Source of the DNA: Cohnella lupini
Lineage (GTDB): Bacteria; Bacillota; Bacilli; Paenibacillales; Paenibacillaceae
Length of the DNA: 53,751 bases
Assembly (NCBI RefSeq): GCF_003386205.1
Contig: NZ_QRDY01000026.1
Location: forward strand, 1-53,751
Direction: 5' to 3'
The position numbers were made by a program, and so were the translations under genes. Position 1 is the stretch's first letter. Every line of letters starts with the position of its first letter. Of this stretch, positions 34,411 to 40,733 are shown piece after piece. The notes under the pieces were generated by a model. It was given only the letters and a program-made list of their open reading frames with translations, did not search any database and was not told where the DNA came from.

Positions 34411-35718
34411 TTACAGATTCGTAAGGGGAGATTCAATCGGCAGTGGGTTTAGGGGCAGCGTCATGGTCATGATAGTACCGCCCTTCGGATTGGGTGCTGC
34501 GGTGAGCATGCCGCCGTGCCTTTCGACAATGGATTTGGACAATGGCAAGCCAAGCCCGACGCCATGGCCGCCGCCGGAAACCCGATAAAATTTTTTGAAA
34601 ATATGAGGAAGATGCTGCTCTTCTATTCCGAACCCCCGATCGATGATACGCAAGCGTATGAACACGGGAGTCCGCTCCCAAGTCACCGTAATCCGGCTTT
34701 TCTCCGGACTATGCTCTACGGCGTTCTTTAGCACGTTCGCGATCGCTTCGGCGAGCCAATGAGAATCTTGATACAAGCTAAGACTCTCGTCGGAATGCTC
34801 GATCTCAATCGTGATTCCTTTCTCTGCGGCCAAGCGTTGTATCGTTTCGATCGCGCTTGTGACGGTCGCCAAGAGAGAGGCGCTTTTCAGGCTCATTTCG
34901 AGCGCGTCGGCTTCCAGTCTGGCGATCTTCAGAAGGGTAAGGGTCAACCACTCCATCCGATCCAATTCACGCTTGCATGTATCCAAGAATTCCTTCGAAT
35001 GCTGCGAATCGATATTTCCTTCCCGCAAGAGATCAATGTAGATCATAAGGGAAGCAAGCGGCGTTTTTAATTGATGGGAGATGTCCGCGACCGTCTCTTT
35101 CATGAAGTCCTTGTCTTGGTTAAGCTGTCCAATGGTTTCCTTAAGCCTTAAGGAAAGCTCTTGGACGCCATTCGCGAGTAAGCCGAGTTCCCCCTCACCG
35201 TAGATTCTGAATTTCATCGGTTGATTATGTTTGACCGTATCGTCCAAAGCGACCGCCAGGTTTCGGATGTCGAAGAGTTGCCGTCTGGCATGCCGAAGCA
35301 AGAAATAGGCTAGAATCGCGAATCCTAAAACCGTACCGCTGATTAATGTCCATAACGTATGGGATCGATAGTGTTCGATCGCGGGTAGCCAGCGGGCTTC
35401 AAGCTCCGAGGTTATACCGTATTCCTCCAATAGCTTCCTGCCCGACTCCAGTTCCTGCACCGTTGGTTGCCCTGAATCGGACAAAAGGCGAACCCATTCA
35501 TTGGCTAATTCCGGCCGGGTGGAGGCAATGCTACCGATCATCGCGGATTCCTTATCAAGCCACGATTGCTTTAATCGCTCGGTGGAATATAAGCCGTAAA
35601 TCCAGAGTAACGCGATCGCGACGAAAATAGCTGCGACTAGGAGGAGGACAAGCTTCTTTATGTAGGGGTCACGCCACAGTCTAGCCATTCCGAGTTTACT
35701 CTTTTCTATCCGTTCCAT
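34411..35718 (-). CDS. Sensor histidine kinase
   Basis: A 435-residue kinase with two membrane helices (~22-44 and ~125-145) around an ~80-residue extracellular loop, a HAMP-like linker, a HisKA domain with H215 in ISHQLKTPL, and HATPase_c with N box NVLKNAVEHS and G boxes DRGFGIE and GVGLGLPLSK. The extracellular loop is too long for a BceS-type intramembrane sensor, so the signal may be sensed outside the membrane. It overlaps the response regulator gene by 13 bases and should be its partner. Confidence 0.94.
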   Translation of the reverse strand: MERIEKSKLGMARLWRDPYIKKLVLLLVAAIFVAIALLWIYGLYSTERLKQSWLDKESAMIGSIASTRPELANEWVRLLSDSGQPTVQELESGRKLLEEYGITSELEARWLPAIEHYRSHTLWTLISGTVLGFAILAYFLLRHARRQLFDIRNLAVALDDTVKHNQPMKFRIYGEGELGLLANGVQELSLRLKETIGQLNQDKDFMKETVADISHQLKTPLASLMIYIDLLREGNIDSQHSKEFLDTCKRELDRMEWLTLTLLKIARLEADALEMSLKSASLLATVTSAIETIQRLAAEKGITIEIEHSDESLSLYQDSHWLAEAIANVLKNAVEHSPEKSRITVTWERTPVFIRLRIIDRGFGIEEQHLPHIFKKFYRVSGGGHGVGLGLPLSKSIVERHGGMLTAAPNPKGGTIMTMTLPLNPLPIESPLTNL

Positions 35719-36395
35719 CGGTATCCGGCTCCCCTGACGGTGACAATGAATTGCGGAGTCTGTGGATTATCCTCGATCTTCTCTCGCAGCCGGCGAATAT
35801 TAACGGCAACCGTATTGTCATCCAGCACTTCGGCTCCGTCCGGCCAGACATGCTGAATGATCTGATCCTTGGATAACACGGAACGGGGATGGGTCATGAA
35901 CAAGGCGAGCAACCTAAATTCCGTGATGCTAAGGGGTACGTCCCGTCCGTTGTTCTCCAGTCTCATTTCTCCGATATTCAGCAAGAGATTTCCAGAGGTT
36001 ACGATGGATGCTTTCTCCTCTGCGACGAGGGGAGAACGTCGGCGAAGCACGGCTTGAACACGCGACAGGAACTCCCTTAACCGGAATGGTTTCGTAATAT
36101 AATCGTCACCGCCGAGGTCCAAACCGCGGACAATGTCGAATTCTTGGTCGCTTGCGGTCAGGAAGATAATCGGAGTATCGGAATGCCTGCGAATTTCGGT
36201 ACAGAAGTCGAATCCGTTTCCGTCAGGAAGCTGCACGTCGAGCAGGATGAGCTGTACAACGTGCTCTTGTAGCAGGATTCTGGCTTCTGCCAAGCGATGA
36301 GCTCCAATAACCTCGAAGCCTTCCTGCTGCAGAGTAAACTGGATCCCGCGATGAAGGGATTCATCGTCCTCGACCAATAAAATGCGACTGTTCAA
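35706..36395 (-). CDS. OmpR/PhoB-family response regulator
   Basis: A 229-residue regulator: receiver domain with D10-D11, phosphoacceptor D53 (LLDVQLPDG), conserved Thr (FLTAS) and Lys (TKPF), then a winged-helix DNA-binding domain (~130-228, with LSKDQIIQHVWPDG and NTVAVNIRRLREKI). The start is TTG 36395 after AAAGGAGGG. It is the first gene of a four-gene minus-strand unit with kinase, ATPase and permease, and most likely regulates that transporter. Confidence 0.96.
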   Translation of the reverse strand: MNSRILLVEDDESLHRGIQFTLQQEGFEVIGAHRLAEARILLQEHVVQLILLDVQLPDGNGFDFCTEIRRHSDTPIIFLTASDQEFDIVRGLDLGGDDYITKPFRLREFLSRVQAVLRRRSPLVAEEKASIVTSGNLLLNIGEMRLENNGRDVPLSITEFRLLALFMTHPRSVLSKDQIIQHVWPDGAEVLDDNTVAVNIRRLREKIEDNPQTPQFIVTVRGAGYRWNG

Positions 36396-36614
36396 GGTAT
36401 AGAGTCCCTCCTTTGTCCTTTTTACATGCAGAATACGACTATTGTCATAGTATTAACGACCTAACTTTGTCGGAAAATAAATTAGAAATGCAGTAAAAAC
36501 CTCGACACATTTCTACAAAAATATGGATAAATTTGTCCTATAATAATTTTAGTTCAAATTTCCTATCGATGAATGGCAACGCTTGACGATTAAAATAAAA
36601 GAAGGAGCGGTCAG

Positions 36615-36893
36615 ATGACTCACTTGGAGACCTCACACCTCATTAGACGCCTCCAATTGCTGCAAAGCCGTCTATGCGAAATGGCTAGCGACATAGGCAG
36701 CTTGACCGATCCAGAGATCGTTGCGGTTAGTGAAGAAGCGGATCGCTTAATCATTCAGCTTCAACGATTGCGCAAGGATGAAGCGGAATATCGTAAGATG
36801 GGCAATGTTTGCAACGTAACAATATTATCGGCTTCGCAGTCGACGGAAGAAATCGGTCAACAAAGCCGAACACTCCTCGTGAAGCACTCCTGA
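36615..36893 (+). CDS. Spo0E-family aspartyl-phosphate phosphatase-like protein
   Basis: A 92-residue protein starting at ATG 36615 after AGAAGGAG. The two-helix pattern with RRLQLLQSRLCEMA and the signature S-E-E-A-D-R-L-I-I (~41-49) fits the Spo0E family (consensus SQxLDxLI), which removes the phosphate from Spo0A~P and delays sporulation. The last ~30 residues extend past the usual core. Its final 69 bases overlap the 3' end of tadA on the other strand. A consensus -10 (TATAAT 36539-36544) and TTTGTC motifs that resemble partial Spo0A boxes (36466-36476, 36532-36537) lie upstream. Confidence 0.75.
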   Translation: MTHLETSHLIRRLQLLQSRLCEMASDIGSLTDPEIVAVSEEADRLIIQLQRLRKDEAEYRKMGNVCNVTILSASQSTEEIGQQSRTLLVKHS

Positions 36894-37286
36894 TGTCCAA
36901 GGCGACACATGGTTAAAACGAGAGTCTTGCAGCAAATCCATCAACGTTCCCACGCAGCCTGCTTTTGGATCGGAAGCTCCGTAGACAACGCGCTCGACGC
37001 GCGATTGGAGTATGGCACCGGCGCACATCGGACAGGGTTCTAGAGTTACATATAACGTACAGCCAAGCAGGCGCCAAGCCTGTAGATTTAAGCTTGCTTG
37101 CCGGATGGCGATCAACTCGGCATGCGCCGTCGGATCATGATCTCTTTCCCGCAGATTGTATCCGGATCCTACGATTACCCCTTCTCGTACGATGACCGCG
37201 CCAATGGGTACTTCCCCTAAATTTTCGGCCAGACGTGCTTGCCGAATGGCTTCTTTCATCCACATTTCATCATCCGCAACTGTCAT
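36825..37286 (-). CDS. tadA: tRNA-specific adenosine deaminase
   Basis: TadA converts adenosine 34 of tRNA-Arg(ACG) to inosine and is essential in many bacteria. The 153-residue protein has the zinc-binding catalytic motifs H55-A-E57 and PC85PMC88, and the conserved ends DEMWMKEAIRQA and GASDPKAG. In Bacillus the gene (yaaJ) lies in the same origin-proximal region, next to the SRP RNA and dnaX; neither is seen here. Its 3' end overlaps the convergent Spo0E-like gene by 69 bases. Confidence 0.97.
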   Translation of the reverse strand: MTVADDEMWMKEAIRQARLAENLGEVPIGAVIVREGVIVGSGYNLRERDHDPTAHAELIAIRQASLNLQAWRLLGCTLYVTLEPCPMCAGAILQSRVERVVYGASDPKAGCVGTLMDLLQDSRFNHVSPWTSGVLHEECSALLTDFFRRLRSR

Positions 37287-37332
37287 ATTCCCTACTCCCT
37301 ACCAGCGAACGTGTATTCGTTGTTAACATGCT

Positions 37333-37382
37333 GTGCATAAATCTGTGGATAACTACCTAGTTACCCACAGATTTATGCACAT
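37333..37382. other. DnaA-box palindrome (four DnaA boxes)
   Basis: A 24-bp arm (37333-37356) and its inverted copy (37359-37382) match at 23 of 24 positions around a 2-base centre. Each arm holds two DnaA boxes. TTATGCACA fits consensus TTATNCACA exactly on both arms (37374-37382 and reverse of 37333-37341). TTATCCACA, the perfect box, is the reverse of 37345-37353. TTACCCACA (37362-37370) has one mismatch. No gene or strong T run is adjacent, so a DnaA-binding cluster is the simplest reading. The rest of 37287-37522 shows no gene. Confidence 0.75.
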
Positions 37383-37522
37383 TTTAAATTTTCATGTGGG
37401 TACAACTCTATTTAATTGTATCAGGTTGGTAAATAAGGTCAAACTCGGTGAATTGCTGAATAGAGTATAGAGAAGGAGTTGGACAAACCCAACGCGCAGT
37501 CGGAAGGGAAGGAGCATGGATA

Positions 37523-38302
37523 ATGGAAAAGGTCGGCACCGTGTTTCGCGGACATCCCGAACTGGAGCCTACGGGCAAGCTTTCCCTGCTGGGAGAGGAG
37601 TGCTGCTCGGCGGAAAGGATGCGAGCCTACGTAAGCAGACGAAACCCGAACGCACCTGACGTCGCGGAGCTGTACTTAAAATGGGGGAACAGGTACGGAA
37701 TCAGGGGGGACGTGGCCTATTGCCAGGTCGTGTACGAGACGAGAGGCTGGACGAAGCCGATCTCGGGACCGTATTGGTGGCCCATTACGTTGGCTCAGTG
37801 GATGGAGGAGGCGACAATAGAAGCGCATATGCAGATTTTATATTCGCTTGCCAGCGATTTGCCCCTACCGGAAACGCTAGTTAAAGCCAAGATTCAAACG
37901 GCGCTCATCGAACGCTCGGGTTGGCAGGGCTCTGTGCACTGCTGGGAAGATTTGAACGGCAAATGGGCAGGCCCAGGATATCATCGATACGGTCAAGACA
38001 TCGTCTCGTTATGGAGGAGCATGACGGAGTGGAAAGGGGAGGGGGAGGTGGACATGAATCGTTCGAGCGGGGAGGAACAGGATCGCGGCCAATTCGATAC
38101 GGCAAGAGGAAGGAACAGAGGGCCGAAAGGATCGGCATATGGCGTCGAGCAAATGAAGTGGTTGCAAGAGCAGCAACTGCTGCCGTTCCCTGCGCCGCAG
38201 CCGGATCGGAATGTCACATGGGCGGAGCTTGCCGCGTTGCTTCGTTCTTGGGACAATCGATCGTCGATTGCTGCCCTTGAGGAGAAGAAAATATCATCAT
38301 AG
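37523..38302 (+). CDS. Glucosaminidase-like protein
   Basis: A 259-residue protein starting at ATG 37523, after GGAAGGAGC. Residues ~45-165 (AELYLKWGNRYGIRGDVAYCQVVYETRGWT ...) resemble the glucosaminidase (Flg/LytG-like) fold that cuts peptidoglycan, with a Glu in VYET at the expected catalytic position. The family's usual QNNFAGIG block is not clear and there is no signal peptide, so activity and location are uncertain. The C-terminal ~80 residues are low in structure and charged, followed by VTWAELAALLRSWD. It stands alone with a terminator after it. Confidence 0.6.
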   Translation: MEKVGTVFRGHPELEPTGKLSLLGEECCSAERMRAYVSRRNPNAPDVAELYLKWGNRYGIRGDVAYCQVVYETRGWTKPISGPYWWPITLAQWMEEATIEAHMQILYSLASDLPLPETLVKAKIQTALIERSGWQGSVHCWEDLNGKWAGPGYHRYGQDIVSLWRSMTEWKGEGEVDMNRSSGEEQDRGQFDTARGRNRGPKGSAYGVEQMKWLQEQQLLPFPAPQPDRNVTWAELAALLRSWDNRSSIAALEEKKISS

Positions 38303-38358
38303 GTAGACAGAAGGATGGAGCGAGGTTTAATAGGGTGTTCTAAGGCTAGCGTACATAG

Positions 38359-38402
38359 AAAAGAACGTCGCGAGAGAGGTGAAACTCTCGCGACGTTCTT
38401 TG
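38359..38402. terminator. Bidirectional terminator
   Basis: A perfect stem of about 17 bp, AAAGAACGTCGCGAGAG with CTCTCGCGACGTTCTTT, encloses an 8-base loop. It serves the plus-strand gene ending at 38302 and the minus-strand motB ending at 38414. Confidence 0.85.
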
Positions 38403-38413
38403 GATTAAGCCTT

Positions 38414-39256
38414 TTATTTAGGTTGGGCGGCGGCTTTACCTTCTTGTGCGATCGCCGACAATGTAATCTCATTGCTATTGTTGCCATCGGTTGGCTCCAA
38501 GTATTTCCGAAGGATGGATACCTCTACCCGACGGTTCGTTGCTCGGCCCGCATCCGAATTATTGCTGTCGAGCGGACGGAATTCTCCGTAACCGATGGCG
38601 CTGAATCGTTTCGGATCGAATGCCGGATTATCTAGCAGGATTTTCATGAAATTAATCGCGCGTTTGGAGCTAAGCTCCCAGTTGGACGGGAATTCCGATG
38701 TATTAATCGGCTGATTATCGGTATGGCCGGTAACCAGAATTTCATAATCCGGATATTGCTGCAGCATATGTCCGATCGCCGTTGCCAGCTTCTGAGAATC
38801 AGGCTTAATATTCGCGCTGCCCGAAGGGAATAACGCGTTATCCCTGATCGTGATCAGAAGCTCGGATTGATTCAACTGCGTCTCGAGCTGGGAAGATAAG
38901 CCGCTCTTCTGAATGTACTGGTTGAGCTCCTTCTGGAGCTCTTCAAGGTTCTGCTGCTCCTGTTGCTGGAGCGCTTCGCGGGATCTCTTCCCGTCATCCT
39001 TGCGTTCTAGATCTTCATCCGTTCTTCTCTTCTGCTTGTTGTCTTCCGTTAACGCTCCGTTGTCCAAGACGCCGAGTCCGGAGCTGAAGGCGGTCTTGAA
39101 GGCGCGGCTCATCTCCTCGAACTTGGACGTGTTGACCGAGCTTGCCGCGTATAACACGATAAACAGGGCCAACAGCAACGTCATTAAATCGGAATAGGGG
39201 AGCAACCAGGATTCGTCCGGGTGCTCCTCATGCGGTTCATGCCGTCTTCTGCTCAC
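38414..39256 (-). CDS. motB: Flagellar motor stator protein MotB
   Basis: MotB anchors the stator to peptidoglycan and, with MotA, conducts the ions that turn the flagellum. This 280-residue protein has one N-terminal membrane helix (~21-40) with the ion-binding Asp D23 (PYSDLMTLLLALF), a long charged coiled stretch with many Gln/Glu (~65-110), and a C-terminal OmpA-like peptidoglycan-binding domain (ILVTGHTDNQPIN, NWELSSKRAINFMK, GYGEFRPLDSN, RATNRRVEVSI). Start overlaps motA by 20 bases. Whether it uses H+ or Na+ cannot be told here. Confidence 0.95.
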   Translation of the reverse strand: MSRRRHEPHEEHPDESWLLPYSDLMTLLLALFIVLYAASSVNTSKFEEMSRAFKTAFSSGLGVLDNGALTEDNKQKRRTDEDLERKDDGKRSREALQQQEQQNLEELQKELNQYIQKSGLSSQLETQLNQSELLITIRDNALFPSGSANIKPDSQKLATAIGHMLQQYPDYEILVTGHTDNQPINTSEFPSNWELSSKRAINFMKILLDNPAFDPKRFSAIGYGEFRPLDSNNSDAGRATNRRVEVSILRKYLEPTDGNNSNEITLSAIAQEGKAAAQPK

Positions 39257-40043
39257 GTTGCGACTCCTCCTTCTCAGCGAATACCAACCGCTCCGAAGGT
39301 GTCAGGAATACCAATAGTTTCTGTTGAATCGCGATCGTAGAGACGCCGGATTGGATGGACAGCAGGCCTTCGACCATCATGAGCTTAAGATCGATCTCTC
39401 GCTTGGAGAGACGCTTCAGCTTGTTGGCGATCGGATGCCAGAGAACGTAACCGGTGAATATACCGAGAAGCGTCGCAATGAAGGCCGCGGCAACGGCATG
39501 AGCGAGCTTCTCCATCTCCGCCAAGTTGCCGAGGGCGGCGATCAGACCGATAACGGCTCCGAGAACCCCGAGCGTCGGAGCATACATACCCGCTTGAGAG
39601 AAGATTTGCGCGCCGCCGCGATGACGGTCTTCCGTTGCGGAGATATCCTCGAGTAGAACGTCGCGAACGAAGTCTTGGTCGTTACCGTCGATGATCATCC
39701 GCATGCCCGTCTTCAGGAAGGCGTCTTCGATTTCATCTACGCGCGCTTCGAGGGCAAGCAAGCCCTCCCGGCGAGTAATCGTTGCCCACTCCATGAACAT
39801 GCCAATCAATTGTTGGCGGGGGAGCAGCTTAGGCTCTACGAAAATAATCTTGAATAACTTAGGCACCTTAGCTAGATCGGACATCGGGAACGCCACGAAT
39901 ACCGAAGCGCAAGTCCCGACAAGGATAATTACGTAAGCAGCCGGGTTGTTAATGAGACTACCTAGGGGAGCGCCTTTAAGGAACATCCCGAAAATAAGTG
40001 CAACAAAGCCTAATACTAATCCGATAATAGTTGAATTTTTCAT
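39237..40043 (-). CDS. motA: Flagellar motor stator protein MotA
   Basis: A 268-residue membrane protein with four helices (two near the N-terminus, two at ~150-200), the cytoplasmic loop that meets the rotor (RREGLLALEARVDEIED), and the conserved helix TLGVLGAVIGLIAALGN. ATG at 40043 is chosen because it follows GGGGTG and begins MKNSTIIGLVLG; the longer frame upstream lacks support. motA and motB form a two-gene operon separate from the main flagellar cluster, as in Bacillus. Confidence 0.95.
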   Translation of the reverse strand: MKNSTIIGLVLGFVALIFGMFLKGAPLGSLINNPAAYVIILVGTCASVFVAFPMSDLAKVPKLFKIIFVEPKLLPRQQLIGMFMEWATITRREGLLALEARVDEIEDAFLKTGMRMIIDGNDQDFVRDVLLEDISATEDRHRGGAQIFSQAGMYAPTLGVLGAVIGLIAALGNLAEMEKLAHAVAAAFIATLLGIFTGYVLWHPIANKLKRLSKREIDLKLMMVEGLLSIQSGVSTIAIQQKLLVFLTPSERLVFAEKEESQREQKTA

Positions 40044-40113
40044 CGTACACCCCGGCATGGAAGAATATATGTACGCGAAGGAGCTTGCTCTAACAACCGA
40101 CACGATAATAGGT

Positions 40114-40141
40114 TTATCGACAAAACCAAGGCAAAGCTTTA
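40114..40141 (-). promoter_or_regulatory. Sigma-D-like promoter of motAB
   Basis: On the minus strand, TAAA (40141-40138) is followed after 16 bases by GTCGATAA (40121-40114), close to the sigma-D consensus TAAA-N15-GCCGATAT. It lies about 70 bases upstream of motA and fits motility-linked control. Confidence 0.55.
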
Positions 40142-40289
40142 GAGGCTATGCCCGATTTTCATAAATTCGTCAGAGTTAACCTTCGATTAACCGCTATTGA
40201 ACGCGTTCACAGGTCGTTAGGCTGGTAAGAATAGCGGATAGACAGCCTATATTCAGCATGATAAGATGGCTACACAAGTGAATACGGCG

Positions 40290-40456
40290 GAGAACAGGTG
40301 CTCGAGAGAGCTTAATAGGGAAGTCCGGTGAGAGACCGGCGCGGTCCCGCCACTGACCAAGGGGAGCCATCCGGCAATACCACTGCAAGCGTCGAAGGAC
40401 GTCGCGGGAAGGGCCGGAGAGCGATGAACCTGGAGCCAGGAAACCTATCTGTTCTC
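40290..40456 (+). promoter_or_regulatory. Cobalamin (vitamin B12) riboswitch aptamer
   Basis: The core features are all present: the closing P1 helix GAGAACAG (40290-40297) with CTGTTCTC (40449-40456); GAGCTTAATAGGGAA-type sequence; the GTCCGGTGAGAGACCGG hairpin; GCGGTCCCGCCACTG; and the B12 box AGCCAGGAAACCTATCTG (~40434-40451). It precedes an intrinsic terminator at 40630-40660 and the SLH/DUF4430 gene, so cobalamin should switch off expression by premature termination. Confidence 0.95.
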
Positions 40457-40629
40457 GACAAACACCCAAGGTACCTACGAGGAATAGGGGAGGTGTGGCG
40501 GCAGCAACGCGGACAACCGTTCTTAGGATACGAGAAGCTTGAGAATCCCGCGACATAGTGAAAGGCATAGCCTGGATGATTCGGGTGAATTGCCGCGTGC
40601 TCAAGCACGATTCGCTCTGGCCCCACGCA

Positions 40630-40662
40630 AACATCTTCCGTGATTGGGAGATGTTTTTTTGT
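40630..40662 (+). terminator. Attenuator of the cobalamin riboswitch
   Basis: AACATCTTCC (40630-40639) pairs with GGGAGATGTT (~40646-40655) and is followed by a run of T. It lies 75 bases upstream of the first structural gene and is the likely expression platform. Confidence 0.85.
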
Positions 40663-40733
40663 TGCCTTCACTCGGCATGGGCAAGCGATCTCCGATGCAT
40701 AGCGGAGACACATTCGAGGAGGAGCGTGGAACG

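Noticed and set aside
37287..37522. SRP RNA gene after tadA, as in Bacillus
   Set aside because: No GGTGGGGAGGTAGCGG-type core or long SRP hairpin is present; the only structure is the DnaA-box palindrome.
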